NCBI RefSeq assembly: GCF_000756615.1
Contig: NZ_CP009288.1
Location: 3,906,001 to 3,970,000, forward strand
Source: Paenibacillus durus
Lineage (GTDB): Bacteria > Bacillota > Bacilli > Paenibacillales > Paenibacillaceae
DNA length: 64,000 bases
Direction of reading: 5' to 3'
Shown here: in pieces, positions 1-8,860 of the stretch
Layout: every line of letters begins with the position of its first letter
Numbering within the stretch: the stretch's first letter is position 1
The notes under the pieces: model-generated
The model's database searches: none
What the model saw: the letters and a program-made list of their open reading frames with translations, nothing else
What the model was told of the DNA's origin: nothing
Translations under genes and position numbers: made by a program

Positions 1-168
1 CTCTTCAGCCATAACGGCAGTCCCTTCGGGAGCGCCCTTCTCTGCGAGCAGCTTGGCTTCCTCCTGAGTAGACACGACGGTATCCAGGCGCCTCAGTCTA
101 CCGGCCCAGTTCGTATCTCTTAGTAAGTCCGCTTCGGAAGCAGCGGCCATTATTTTATCATTGCTCAT
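1..168 (-). CDS. birA: BirA biotin-protein ligase, N-terminal part (runs off the window)
   Basis: The visible 56 codons match the start of the catalytic domain of biotin-[acetyl-CoA carboxylase] ligases: the STQEEAK segment followed by an EGTAVMAEE segment, which normally leads into the ATP and biotin loop. The enzyme makes biotinyl-AMP and attaches biotin to acetyl-CoA carboxylase. The ATG at 168 lies inside the 3' end of cca, an 11-base overlap, in the same order as in Bacillus subtilis. The catalytic domain begins about 25 residues after the start. Group II BirA proteins carry a winged-helix domain of roughly 60-80 residues first, so that domain seems to be absent here. The C-terminus is outside the window. 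Confidence 0.8.
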   Translation of the reverse strand, partial: MSNDKIMAAASEADLLRDTNWAGRLRRLDTVVSTQEEAKLLAEKGAPEGTAVMAEE

Positions 169-1438
169 GGTGATTCATCCTTTTCGCTTCGTTAATCAAT
201 GCTGTCCTGTCATTAGGCAGGATGCCGGACGCCGCTGCCAGCAGCAGTGCCTGAAGCAGCTCTCCCAGCCAAGGCCCCGGACGGCGGTCCAGTGCGGACG
301 CTAAATCGCCGCCCGTCACCGCCAGATCGGCCAGGCCGCGCACGGGCATTTCGTCCAGCCACCGCCGGGCGGACGGAACAAGCCCGGCGCACGGGCCGCC
401 GCACGGCATGGCGGCCAGCAGCGCCAGCCACCCTTCGGCGGCTTCCGCGCCGAAGGCCAGCGCGGCGGCGAGGAACCGCCGCCGGAAGTCTGCGGGGCCT
501 TCTCCCGGCCCCGCCTCCGCCGCCGCTGCGGTCCACGCCTCGCGGACCCGCAGCACCTGGGCGACGCCGCGCCGCGTCGCCCCCGGGAACGTCCATGCCC
601 GCATCAAGCCGTCGGCCGCCTCGGCCGTCGCCCCCAGGGCATGGAGCAGCAGCGCCCACCGCAGGCGGGCGCTCCCCAGTTCCCCGATGCCGGTAAGACC
701 TGCGGCTGCAGCCGCCAGGTCTTCTCCGGTCCAGGGGAACGGGGCCTTGCCGCGCGCGAGCAGCCCGCTGCGCGCCAGCATCGCAAGGCCCGTCAGCGGC
801 CGGGGGCCTTCCACGATGCGCGTCAGCTCAGCAAAGACGCGCTCCACGGCGATATGCACCAGGCCGTCCCGGCGGCGCAGCAGGCCGCGCCACGTGTTCT
901 TCGCGACGCTGAAGCCCAGAGTGGACGCGAAGCGTACGCAGCGGAGCATGCGGAGCGCGTCCTCGTCAAAGCGGTCTTCCGCCTTGCCTACGCAGCGGAT
1001 CAGCCGGCGGCGCAGGTCATCCGCCCCGCCGAACGGATCGATCAATCTTCCGTCCAGACCGAGACAGATCGCATTGATCGTAAAGTCACGGCGGCGAAGA
1101 TCCTCCTTGACATCCATAACAAAAGTAACCGTCTCCGGCCGCCGGTGATCGGCATAGCCGCTCTCGGTCCGGTAGGTTGTCACCTCAAACGGGAAATCGT
1201 CCTCCAGCACTGTAACCGTTCCATGCTGCAGGCCTGTCGGCACACATCTTGGAAAGAGCGACATGACCGACTCCGGCTTGGCTGAGGTGGTGATATCCAT
1301 ATCGTGAACGGGCCGCCCCAGCAGCTCGTCCCGGATACAGCCGCCTACCCAGTAGGCTTCATGCCCGGCATCGGTCAGGCGAATGATGATTCGCCCGGCA
1401 GCTTCGGCCATCAGGGGATCGGCCATTTTCCAATTCAT
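158..1438 (-). CDS. cca: CCA-adding tRNA nucleotidyltransferase
   Basis: A 426-residue class II nucleotidyltransferase that builds or repairs the 3' CCA end of tRNA. The motif VGGCIRDELLGR is at residues 31-42, the metal-binding D-M-D is at residues 46-48, and the RRRDFTINAI and RFDEDALRMLRCVRF segments typical of the neck region follow. Length fits bacterial CCA enzymes. The gene is very GC-rich in its 3' half (about 240-900), unlike its 5' half, but the reading frame stays intact. It lies downstream of bshA and overlaps birA, as in other Bacillales. Confidence 0.95.
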   Translation of the reverse strand: MNWKMADPLMAEAAGRIIIRLTDAGHEAYWVGGCIRDELLGRPVHDMDITTSAKPESVMSLFPRCVPTGLQHGTVTVLEDDFPFEVTTYRTESGYADHRRPETVTFVMDVKEDLRRRDFTINAICLGLDGRLIDPFGGADDLRRRLIRCVGKAEDRFDEDALRMLRCVRFASTLGFSVAKNTWRGLLRRRDGLVHIAVERVFAELTRIVEGPRPLTGLAMLARSGLLARGKAPFPWTGEDLAAAAAGLTGIGELGSARLRWALLLHALGATAEAADGLMRAWTFPGATRRGVAQVLRVREAWTAAAAEAGPGEGPADFRRRFLAAALAFGAEAAEGWLALLAAMPCGGPCAGLVPSARRWLDEMPVRGLADLAVTGGDLASALDRRPGPWLGELLQALLLAAASGILPNDRTALINEAKRMNHHEQ

Positions 1439-1456
1439 AATGCCACGGCTCCATTC

Positions 1457-2608
1457 TTATCGGATCGCTTTCGTCACCCTGCGGTCCAGCACACGGTAAT
1501 AGATACTTTCGTATTGATCGGTAATGGCGTCCTTGCAGAAATCCTCTCGCGCGCGCTCCAGGCATGCTTTGCGGAACCTGCCCGCAAGATCCTCGTCCGT
1601 CAATAGCCGGACAGCGTACTCCGCCATGGCTGCCGTATCGCCGATCGGGGCCAGAAATCCGGTCTCGCCATGCAGCACCAGTTCGGGTATTCCCCCCGCC
1701 TGCGAGCCGATCGTCGGCACGCCGCAGGCCATCGCTTCCAAGGCTACAAGCCCGAAGCTCTCTTTCTCCGAGGGGAGCAGCAGCACATCCGCAAGCGAAA
1801 TCACCTGAGCGATTTCATCCTGCTTGCCGAGAAACCTTACCTTTTCCTCTATACCCATTTCGGCGACTTTGGCCTGAATCTTCGGAAGCTCCGGCCCCTC
1901 TCCGACAAGCAAAAGACGGGCAGGAATTTCCTTAGCGACTCTAGCAAAGATATCCACCACATCTCCAACACGCTTGACCGGCCTGAAATTGGAAATATGC
2001 ATCAAAATTTTTTCATCTGGAGACGCAAAATCCCCTCTTAGATCGGATACATCTCTCGGATAATATACCCGTTTGTCCACAAAATTGTAGGTCAGATCGA
2101 TCTCATCCGTAATATCCAGCACCCGGCGAGTCTCGTTGATAAGGTCCTGTGACACCGCCGTTACCGCGTCGCTCTCATTAATGCCTAGCCGGATCAGATC
2201 CTTAAGCGATTCGTCCTGCCCTAGAACCGTTATATCCGTCCCGTGAAGCGTCGTTACTACTTTGACCTGCCCGCCCACCATTTGCTTGGCCAAAAAGGCG
2301 CAGACGGCATGCGGAACCGCATAGTGAACGTGGAGCAAATCCAGCTTCTCCATCTTGGCTACCTGGGCCATCTTCGTCGCCAGAGCAAGATCATAGGGCG
2401 GGTACCGGAACACATAATAGTCGTTAACTTCAACCTCGTGATAAAATATATTTTTCTGAAACGTCCCCAGACGGAACGGAACGCTGTGAGTAATAAAATG
2501 AACCTCATGGCCCTTTTCAGCCAGCAGCTTCCCTAGTTCAGTGGCCACCACACCGGAACCGCCGAGAGACGGATAACAGGTAATGCCTATTTTCAACAAC
2601 CGGTCCAT
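1457..2608 (-). CDS. bshA: N-acetyl-alpha-D-glucosaminyl L-malate synthase BshA
   Basis: A GT-B fold glycosyltransferase (family GT4) that joins UDP-GlcNAc to L-malate in the first step of bacillithiol synthesis. The N-terminal segment KIGITCYPSLGGSGVVATEL is the characteristic BshA start, and the E-x7-E type motif EKESFGLVALEAMACG lies near the C-terminus. I chose the ATG at 2608 because AAGGAG lies a suitable distance upstream and the family starts here; the frame is open to 2662. It sits between bshB1 and cca, so two bacillithiol genes are adjacent. Predicted length is 383 residues. Confidence 0.95.
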   Translation of the reverse strand: MDRLLKIGITCYPSLGGSGVVATELGKLLAEKGHEVHFITHSVPFRLGTFQKNIFYHEVEVNDYYVFRYPPYDLALATKMAQVAKMEKLDLLHVHYAVPHAVCAFLAKQMVGGQVKVVTTLHGTDITVLGQDESLKDLIRLGINESDAVTAVSQDLINETRRVLDITDEIDLTYNFVDKRVYYPRDVSDLRGDFASPDEKILMHISNFRPVKRVGDVVDIFARVAKEIPARLLLVGEGPELPKIQAKVAEMGIEEKVRFLGKQDEIAQVISLADVLLLPSEKESFGLVALEAMACGVPTIGSQAGGIPELVLHGETGFLAPIGDTAAMAEYAVRLLTDEDLAGRFRKACLERAREDFCKDAITDQYESIYYRVLDRRVTKAIR

Positions 2609-2682
2609 ATGTCCGTCTCCTTTAATTATTTGCTGGTTGGTCCGCGAGCATCCGCTGTGCAAACACCCGCCACGTATCCATC

Positions 2683-3378
2683 TTATCTCTTGAACAAATC
2701 AACCGCATAGGGAACTTTTGAAGCAAAACCTTCGGCATAAGCAAATCCCCTGCGCTGTCCGACCAGCATATCTCTGGAACGGACGCGTTCGATATAGCCG
2801 TCGTTCAGCGGTGTTGCCACAATATCTTCTCCTGGTAATTTCTGAAATTGGGAAATATAGCATGACAAGGCAGATTCCTTCAGTCCGTAATGATCCGTCA
2901 CGTCAACGATAAGATCTGTGCGCCCCAAATCGTTGATGAAGTAAAAATAAAGCTGCGGCGCCTTCACCGCCGGAAGCGACGGCATATACCGGCGAAGCTT
3001 CGCATTAAAAACCGCCTCCTCCACGAGCCTGCTGCAGGCTACATGGTCGGGATGGCGGTCTTCCCAGTAGGGAGCGAACACGATATCCGGCGAGCAGCGG
3101 CGGATCTCCGCCGTTACCGCCGCAATTTGATCCTCGGTCAGGCGCAATCCCCGGTCGGGCAGCCCCAAATTGGTGCGCGACGAAGCGCCAAGCAGGCCTG
3201 CGGCCCGGGCCGCTTCCTCTTTGCGGCTCTCCACCGTACCGTTGGAGGACATTTCCGCTGCGGTCAGATCGCAGAGCCCCACCTTAAGGCCGGCTGTCGT
3301 ATGCTTGGCAATCGTTCCGGCCATGCCGATCTCCGCATCGTCGGCGTGGGCTCCGAATACGAGAATATCGAGCTTCAT
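2683..3378 (-). CDS. bshB1: Bacillithiol biosynthesis deacetylase BshB1
   Basis: A 231-residue LmbE/PIG-L family zinc deacetylase that removes the acetyl group from GlcNAc-malate in the second step of bacillithiol synthesis. The zinc motif is seen as AHADDAEIG (residues 10-18; the family usually has AHPDD), with a second metal-binding segment EDRHPDH in the middle. The start codon overlaps the end of mgsA by 4 bases (ATGA), indicating translational coupling. bshA follows directly. Confidence 0.93.
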   Translation of the reverse strand: MKLDILVFGAHADDAEIGMAGTIAKHTTAGLKVGLCDLTAAEMSSNGTVESRKEEAARAAGLLGASSRTNLGLPDRGLRLTEDQIAAVTAEIRRCSPDIVFAPYWEDRHPDHVACSRLVEEAVFNAKLRRYMPSLPAVKAPQLYFYFINDLGRTDLIVDVTDHYGLKESALSCYISQFQKLPGEDIVATPLNDGYIERVRSRDMLVGQRRGFAYAEGFASKVPYAVDLFKR

Positions 3379-3794
3379 TCTTCAATACCCGGCTTGTACT
3401 TGTGCACCAGGTCCCGCCAGGCGAAATCGCCGCGGTCGATCGCCTTGACCAAAATTTCCGCAGTCGCTATATTAGTGGCCACCGGAATCCCGTACACGTC
3501 GCATAACCGCAGCAGAGCCGAAATATCCGGTTCATGCGGCTGCGCCATCAGCGGATCGCGGAGAAAAATAATCAGGTCCAGCTCGTCCTGCGCCACAAGA
3601 GCGCCAATCTGCTGGTCCCCGCCGAGAGGGCCCGACATGAAGCGGTGAATTCTTAAGCTTGTCGCTTCCATAATACGCTGGCCGGTTGTACCGGTCGAGT
3701 ACATTTCATGCCCCTGAAACACATCCTCATAAGCGGTTACAAAATTAACCATTTCATCTTTCTTGCGGTCATGCGCAATAAATGCAATCTTCAT
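3375..3794 (-). CDS. mgsA: Methylglyoxal synthase
   Basis: A 139-residue enzyme converting dihydroxyacetone phosphate to methylglyoxal. The family signature is complete: AHDRKKDEMV at the N-terminus, STGTTGQ for phosphate binding, GPLGGDQQIGA with the catalytic Asp, and DPLMAQPHEPD. A GGGGGAG Shine-Dalgarno precedes the ATG. It is followed by bshB1 with a 4-base overlap; bacillithiol is used to detoxify methylglyoxal, so the pairing makes functional sense. Confidence 0.96.
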   Translation of the reverse strand: MKIAFIAHDRKKDEMVNFVTAYEDVFQGHEMYSTGTTGQRIMEATSLRIHRFMSGPLGGDQQIGALVAQDELDLIIFLRDPLMAQPHEPDISALLRLCDVYGIPVATNIATAEILVKAIDRGDFAWRDLVHKYKPGIEE

Positions 3795-3809
3795 CGGTTT
3801 CTCCCCCGT

Positions 3810-4613
3810 TTATTCGATAAAGTGATCAAATCCGTATATCATACCAGTATATCCCATAACTTTTTCGATCCCCAGCTTGACCCCAGGCATATACCCCGAA
3901 CGCTCATAGGAATCGTGGCGGATCTTCAGCGTCTGGCCGAAGCTGCCGAAGACAACCTCCTGCTGCGCAAATACACCCGGAAGCCGCACGCTGTGAATCC
4001 GGAAACCGTTATAGTAGCCGCCTCGAGCGCCTTCGATGGTTTCCTCCTCCTGTGGATTACCCTGACGTACCTCCTCGCGTGCCTCGGCAATCAGCTCAGC
4101 CGTTTTGATAGCTGTACCTGAGGGCGCATCCAGCTTCTGGTCTCCATGATACTCAATAATTTCCAGGTTGGGAAAATATTTGGCCGCCTGCGCCGCAAAC
4201 TTCATCATCAGGATCGCTCCAATCGAGAAATTCGGGGCGATCAGTCCGCCGATTCCCTGTTCCCGGCACTGCTTGTCCAATTCATTAATCTGTTCAGGCG
4301 TAAAGCCGGTCGTACCGATAACCGGCCTTACACCATATTTAATTGCCGCAACCGTGTTGGAATACGCGGACTGCGGTATCGTAAAATCGACCAGCACATC
4401 TGCGCTTCCGGCAGACAACGCGGCATCGAGATCCGTTGTAACGGTTACTCCCGCTTCCGGCAGGCCAACCAGCAAGCCCGCATCAATATCATGCAACGAA
4501 TGATCCACTGCGGCGGCAAGCGTCAGCTCTTCATCCTGCAGAACCAGCTTAACGACTTCTCTGCCCATCCGGCCACCGGCTCCTGAAACTATGACTCTGA
4601 TTTTATTTTTCAT
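3810..4613 (-). CDS. dapB: 4-hydroxy-tetrahydrodipicolinate reductase
   Basis: NAD(P)H-dependent reductase of the lysine and diaminopimelate pathway. The nucleotide-binding GAGGRMGREV is near the N-terminus, GTTGF is in the middle, and the active-site segment EYHGDQKLDAPSGTA holds the catalytic His and Lys. The second His of the common HH pair is Gly here. I chose the ATG at 4613 (267 residues, the usual size); the frame also has an ATG at 4637, which would add 8 residues but lacks a clear ribosome binding site. It lies just upstream of mgsA in the same direction, as in B. subtilis. Confidence 0.93.
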   Translation of the reverse strand: MKNKIRVIVSGAGGRMGREVVKLVLQDEELTLAAAVDHSLHDIDAGLLVGLPEAGVTVTTDLDAALSAGSADVLVDFTIPQSAYSNTVAAIKYGVRPVIGTTGFTPEQINELDKQCREQGIGGLIAPNFSIGAILMMKFAAQAAKYFPNLEIIEYHGDQKLDAPSGTAIKTAELIAEAREEVRQGNPQEEETIEGARGGYYNGFRIHSVRLPGVFAQQEVVFGSFGQTLKIRHDSYERSGYMPGVKLGIEKVMGYTGMIYGFDHFIE

Positions 4614-4648
4614 ATTAGATATGGCCCCCGCTTTCATTCATCTGATGA

Positions 4649-5170
4649 TTACTGCACATACTTCTGCAGTGATTTCTGCAGATCTTTCATTAATTCCTTC
4701 AAACCTTCATCGTCCGGATGAAGCAAAATAACTTCTTTCATGGCTGCGATCGCCGCCAAAGGATCGTTCACTCGACTGTAAGCAATGGCCAGCCATACAT
4801 AAGCATCCCCATAAAGCGGGTCAAGCTTCACAGCCTCCTTCAGCAATGTGACCGGCCGGTAGGGATTGCTCCTGTAGCCGATAGCTTCCTCCAGCAACCG
4901 TTTGGCTTCCTGCACATGCAGCATAGCTTGCAGGTGCTGCAAATGCAGACGGTAATCCGGCTTCGCGCCGTCAAGCTTCACCGCGGCTCTGGCATGTTCG
5001 GCCGCCTTTTCCAGCTTCCCGCTGCGTGCGTAAGTGATTGAGCAGCGATACCGGACCTCCGGATCATTCGGATCGGCCGCAATCGCAGCTTCGAAGCACA
5101 CTATCGCTTCTTCGAAATCGCTTCGCAGAATACAACGGTACGCCTCTTTGACATAATCACCGGGACTCAT
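4649..5170 (-). CDS. Tetratricopeptide repeat protein
   Basis: A 173-residue soluble protein made of TPR-like helical repeats: helix pairs with the pattern EAIVCFEAAIAADPNDPEV at about residues 18-36, KAAEHARAAVKLD, and DPLYGDAYVWLAIAYSR further on. TPR proteins act as protein-protein scaffolds; no partner can be read from the sequence. It sits between the MazG-like gene and dapB. A run of G residues serves as ribosome binding site for the ATG at 5170; a GTG three codons upstream is also possible. No signal peptide is seen. Confidence 0.8.
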   Translation of the reverse strand: MSPGDYVKEAYRCILRSDFEEAIVCFEAAIAADPNDPEVRYRCSITYARSGKLEKAAEHARAAVKLDGAKPDYRLHLQHLQAMLHVQEAKRLLEEAIGYRSNPYRPVTLLKEAVKLDPLYGDAYVWLAIAYSRVNDPLAAIAAMKEVILLHPDDEGLKELMKDLQKSLQKYVQ

Positions 5171-5213
5171 GCCTACCACCCCCCGTCATATGCTTCATCA
5201 TATGCGTCTGGGC

Positions 5214-5543
5214 TTAATCGGTGTTTTTTTTCGTCCAGCGGTCCGCGTCCCGGGTATTAAATTTATGCATGACCTTGTTCATGGCTTCCGTCAAATCGAT
5301 GCCGAGTGAATTGGCGAAGCAAACGGTGATAAACAGAATATCTCCCAGTTCCATTTCGATGGAATTTTCCGGCTCGTCCGCCTTTTTCGGCTTCTCCCCG
5401 AAGGAATGATTGACTTCCCGCGCCAGCTCTCCCACTTCCTCGGACATGCGCGCAAGCATAGAGAGCGGACTGAAATAACCCTCTTTAAACTGCCCTATAT
5501 AAGCGTCCACTTCCCGCTGTATTTCGGCGAGGCTTTTCTCCAT
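5214..5543 (-). CDS. MazG-like nucleotide pyrophosphohydrolase (YpjD type)
   Basis: A 109-residue all-alpha NTP pyrophosphohydrolase of the MazG superfamily. The metal-binding EEVGELAREV helix and the EMELGDILF helix are both present, giving the E-x-x-E and E-x-x-x-D sets of carboxylates. Proteins of this size hydrolyse nucleoside triphosphates to monophosphates; substrate specificity is not visible. The position upstream of dapB and mgsA matches ypjD in B. subtilis. AAAGGAG lies upstream of the ATG. Confidence 0.88.
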   Translation of the reverse strand: MEKSLAEIQREVDAYIGQFKEGYFSPLSMLARMSEEVGELAREVNHSFGEKPKKADEPENSIEMELGDILFITVCFANSLGIDLTEAMNKVMHKFNTRDADRWTKKNTD

Positions 5544-5717
5544 TTCCTGAAGGCGCTCCTTTCGGTCTGCCGCATATTGCCTTTTCGTTTGCCACTATGT
5601 TATCGTAAAGACGTTTTGAAGACAAATCTTTTTTGATTATCTCACCCCCTGATCAGAGGTATACTTTCCCGTAAAGGAAGAAAAACTGCCGTAATAAACG
5701 GCATTGCGGAGGAATCC

Positions 5718-6587
5718 ATGAACACTTTGAAACTGACTTCAACCATTAAGACGGTCGCTCCGATCATGCTGGGAACTGCCGTATACGCTTTCGGACTGCT
5801 TTATTTCATTATTCCCAATCAGCTCATGGAAGGAGGAGTCACAGGGATTACCATTCTGCTGAATTACGGCTTTGACATTCCTGTGTTCCTTACCACCCTG
5901 CTGCTTAACCTTCCGCTGTTTCTGCTGGGCTGGAAAGAACTTGGCGCAAGGCAAATCGCTTACACCGGCGTCGGCATCGGCTCGCTGTCGTTCTTCCTTT
6001 GGCTCTTCGAGCGGATGATTGCCCTTGGCTGGTTCGACCCCTTTCAGACAGAGCATGACTTTATTCTGGCCTCTCTTTATGCGGGAGTAACCCTTGGCCT
6101 TGGACTAGGCATCGTCTTCCGCTTCGGCGGTACGACCGGCGGCGTCGACATTGTGGCCCGCATATTCGGCCGCCGCTTTGGCTGGAGCATGGGACAGGTC
6201 ATATTGGTAACTGATGTTGTTATTATCGGATTATCCCTTATCTACATCCCGAGAGAGAAAATTTTGTATACGCTGGTCGCTGTATTTATCGCTTCCCGAG
6301 TGATCGATTTTATCCAGGAAGGGGCATACGCCGCCAAAGCCTTTACGATTATTAGCGACTTCGGAGAGGAAATCGCCGACCTGATTACTAATGAAATGGA
6401 GCGGGGCGTTACCCTCATTCCTTCCATCGGCGCTTATTCCAAGCAGGCGAAGCATATGGTATATTGCATTGTTTCCCGTCAGGAAATCCGGCAATTAAGC
6501 CGGCTGGTCAAATCCGTCGATCCGCGGGCATTTGTCATTATCAGCGATGTGCACGACGTTCAGGGAGAGGGCTTCCGGGAAATCTGA
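5718..6587 (+). CDS. YitT family membrane protein (YpjC-like)
   Basis: A 289-residue protein with several hydrophobic segments in the first 180 residues (for example about 15-32, 52-70, 77-95 and 105-130), followed by a soluble C-terminal domain of the DUF2179 type (GVTLIPSIGAYS...MVYCIVSRQEI...DVHDVQGEGF). Function of the family is unknown, with transport suspected. GGAGG lies 5 bases before the ATG. It is transcribed away from the MazG-like gene, and its position corresponds to ypjC in B. subtilis, which belongs to the same family. Confidence 0.88.
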   Translation: MNTLKLTSTIKTVAPIMLGTAVYAFGLLYFIIPNQLMEGGVTGITILLNYGFDIPVFLTTLLLNLPLFLLGWKELGARQIAYTGVGIGSLSFFLWLFERMIALGWFDPFQTEHDFILASLYAGVTLGLGLGIVFRFGGTTGGVDIVARIFGRRFGWSMGQVILVTDVVIIGLSLIYIPREKILYTLVAVFIASRVIDFIQEGAYAAKAFTIISDFGEEIADLITNEMERGVTLIPSIGAYSKQAKHMVYCIVSRQEIRQLSRLVKSVDPRAFVIISDVHDVQGEGFREI

Positions 6588-6622
6588 ACCCTGCAGCAGC
6601 GTCCGTTTTTACAAAGCGCAAA

Positions 6623-7166
6623 GGGGCTGTCCCAAAAGGGGATATTCCTATTTGACAAGAGCGCCTTCTCTATTCAGAATGGCAAAGAAAAGTTAAGAAG
6701 CGGCAGGTCTTTCGGATATCGAAAGGCTTGCCGGCTTCCGTTGTAGGAATCAGGACAATGGTTCCAACATTAGGTCGGGGACGGATCGGGTTGAGTGCGA
6801 TTATAGTTCAGCATCTGGCAAAACAGCTAAAATGCAGCTTTTTTTAATCCAAATCGTTTATTCACCGGGAAATCCTGCACTTTCTGCAGGGATTTGAGGC
6901 TGTGCTGACTGAATTTGAGGCGGAACGGGAAAAAGAGTGTATTTTTGCAGGCACGTTATAGAACAGGTCTTCTCGGGCGACCCAAAGATGCACGATTTCA
7001 GGTTTCTGCACTGTCCCGCTTCAACTCGGACGGGAATGCATCGGGATGTTCTCCGTCTATCATTTCGTAAGCGATCGCCCGGGTCAGCCTAAATAAAAGG
7101 GCGCCCCTTTTTTTCTATCTGTCCTCAAATAAGGCCACAGTTCACTATGGCTTATGGGACACCTCC
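6623..7166. mobile_element. Degenerate insertion-sequence or MITE remnant with terminal inverted repeats
   Basis: The 610-base gap between the yitT-like gene and ypjB has no convincing gene. It is bounded by GGGGCTGTCCCAAAAG at 6623-6638 and, on the other strand, GGAGGTGTCCCATAAG at 7151-7166, which agree at 13 of 16 positions. A GGGGCTGTCCCA-like end is, from memory, common among insertion sequences of Paenibacillus and relatives. The interior has a palindrome around the CTGCA in 6873-6893 and another hairpin with a T run at about 7096-7115, but no transposase frame. It could be a dead element or a non-autonomous one. No target-site duplication was identified. Confidence 0.45.
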
Positions 7167-7197
7167 TAATATTATGCATTCTTTGAGAAATTCATTT

Positions 7198-8088
7198 TCA
7201 GAAAAGCTGCCAGCGGCTTCTTTCGCCTCGATATTTCCTATAAGCGGTGTAGGCCAGCGCAGCCAGGATAAATCCAGCGCCCAGCCATCCCGCCAAGCCG
7301 TATTCCCGGGGAGCGAGCGGAAGGGACAGCGCCGGTTCATCCCTTTCCTTGCCGAACATTACTCTGGCGGCCTCCCTGCCGTGTGAGACGGCATTCATGA
7401 GCTCTTCCCTTTCCGGCGGCCGGCTCCCTGACATAAGCCCGGCGGCATAAGACAGCCAAGCATCGAACCGGTTCACTTCTTCCGGCTTGCGGGCAATAAT
7501 GACGGCAGGCCGGATCGTATCATAACGCTCCTGAATACGGGCAACCGCCGTTCTCCAGCCTGTCATATCACTCTTGGCCGCGCTTTGTTCCATATCGTTC
7601 AGATCCTCGCGGATCAGCTTGTAATATTGAAGCCACATCGGCTGACGGGGATGAGCCAGACTATTGGCGGCTAGACGCAGCCTTGCTGCAGACGTCTCCC
7701 AACGCTCCTGCTGCACGCTTACTCCCGCCACGGCGGCTTTCATATCAATAATCGCCCCCGAGAGCGCATTGATTCCTTCCACAGATGTGAGTCCATCGAA
7801 AGAAGATTGCACGAACAGTCTGGAAATCGCATCCATCGTTTCCCTAGCTTTATTGATGTTCCCTTCCGTGACTAACCCGTACAGCGTCTCCGCCTGCTGC
7901 TCCAGCTTAAGAGCATTCGCTTCGGCGGTTACCGGCGGCTGCGTTCTCTCCGCCGGCGATTGAGCCCGGCTTGAATCCGACTGGCTAGCAGCGAGCTCGC
8001 TGTAACCCGACACACTTGACGCATCCCATCCAGCCGTGCAGACCAGTACAACCAGCGTAATGAATATCCAATTCCTCCCGCGCAGCAT
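7198..8088 (-). CDS. ypjB: Sporulation protein YpjB
   Basis: A 296-residue protein with an N-terminal signal-like hydrophobic segment (residues 8-20), a helical extracytoplasmic body rich in Glu, Arg and Ala, and a C-terminal membrane segment (about 270-283) followed by a basic tail. This layout and the segments around VNRFDAWLSYAAGLM match the sporulation protein YpjB family. Biochemical function is unknown. It follows the ypjA-like gene and qcrC in the B. subtilis order. GGAGGG lies upstream of the ATG. Confidence 0.82.
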   Translation of the reverse strand: MLRGRNWIFITLVVLVCTAGWDASSVSGYSELAASQSDSSRAQSPAERTQPPVTAEANALKLEQQAETLYGLVTEGNINKARETMDAISRLFVQSSFDGLTSVEGINALSGAIIDMKAAVAGVSVQQERWETSAARLRLAANSLAHPRQPMWLQYYKLIREDLNDMEQSAAKSDMTGWRTAVARIQERYDTIRPAVIIARKPEEVNRFDAWLSYAAGLMSGSRPPEREELMNAVSHGREAARVMFGKERDEPALSLPLAPREYGLAGWLGAGFILAALAYTAYRKYRGERSRWQLF

Positions 8089-8154
8089 GGGACATCCCTC
8101 CCTCCTGCCTTATGTGTATGGCTTAGGGACAAGGATTAGAACGTCATATTCTCT

Positions 8155-8787
8155 TTATTGGGCACGTCTTGGATATACATCCTTGGACGCGAGCCAAGCG
8201 GCCGCCGCGCTAAAGAGAGTCAGCAGAAAGGTAAAGTTCCGGACCTGCGGAACATCGTCCGTAAGCGCCCTGGGAAGCCAAGGATAAACGCCGTAGGAAT
8301 AATCGACCGTATCGTTAAGAAGAGTCCACAGCAGAGCCGCCGGAATCATCTTTCGGCAAATAAAAAACCGGGCGTACAGCAGCGCCTCCGCAGCCATTCC
8401 CGCGTGCGAAATCATCAGCATCCAATCCTGCCAAACGATCGGTCCTCCCTGATAGCCTCCCGCTGCAATAATGGATACCGCCCAGATGCCGTACTTAACG
8501 GAAGTTACAACCGCGAGCGCCTCGATCAAGGCTCTCACCGAAATTCCTGCCGCGGTCTTCGGCGGATAGAGCAGCAAAATAAGCGCCAGTGTGAAGAACA
8601 AGCTTGCCGTAGGGCTGTCAGGCACGAAAGGCAAAAGCCAGCTTGGGTAATGAGCCGCCGTATAGGCCAATTGATTGCCGTACCATATGTATCCGTAAAT
8701 CGTTCCCGGGACATTGACTGCCAGCAGGAGCCAAATTATGGCCCTGTGTTGCAGCAGCTTGTCCATTTTCATTCCAACAATCGACAC
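8155..8787 (-). CDS. DUF1405 family membrane protein (YpjA-like)
   Basis: A 210-residue polytopic membrane protein with about six hydrophobic segments and the family-typical sequence NVPGTIYGYIWYGNQL near the N-terminus, followed by FVPDSPTASLFFTLALI. DUF1405 proteins have no established function. I chose the GTG at 8787 because GGGGGAG stands 7 bases upstream; an ATG at 8772 is the alternative. It lies between qcrC and ypjB, as ypjA does in B. subtilis. Confidence 0.82.
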   Translation of the reverse strand: MSIVGMKMDKLLQHRAIIWLLLAVNVPGTIYGYIWYGNQLAYTAAHYPSWLLPFVPDSPTASLFFTLALILLLYPPKTAAGISVRALIEALAVVTSVKYGIWAVSIIAAGGYQGGPIVWQDWMLMISHAGMAAEALLYARFFICRKMIPAALLWTLLNDTVDYSYGVYPWLPRALTDDVPQVRNFTFLLTLFSAAAAWLASKDVYPRRAQ

Positions 8788-8808
8788 GTTCGGTCTCCCC
8801 CAAAGCAT

Positions 8809-8841
8809 ACAAAAACCTGACCGCAGCTATTCGATCAGGTT
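8809..8841 (-). terminator. Rho-independent terminator after qcrC
   Basis: Perfect 7-base stem (AACCTGA at 8814-8820 and TCAGGTT at 8835-8841) followed on the minus strand by a run of T. It lies just downstream of qcrC and before the ypjA-like gene, so it should end the qcrABC transcript. Confidence 0.7.
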
Positions 8842-8860
8842 ATGCGATATTACCTTTATT

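Noticed and set aside
213..1285. Several long open frames on both strands over cca
   Set aside because: They come from the high GC content of cca; their translations are Arg/Ala/Pro-rich with no family similarity.
5633..5665. Promoter for the yitT-like gene with TATACT at 5660-5665
   Set aside because: No -35 element at the right distance; only a -10-like sequence is visible.
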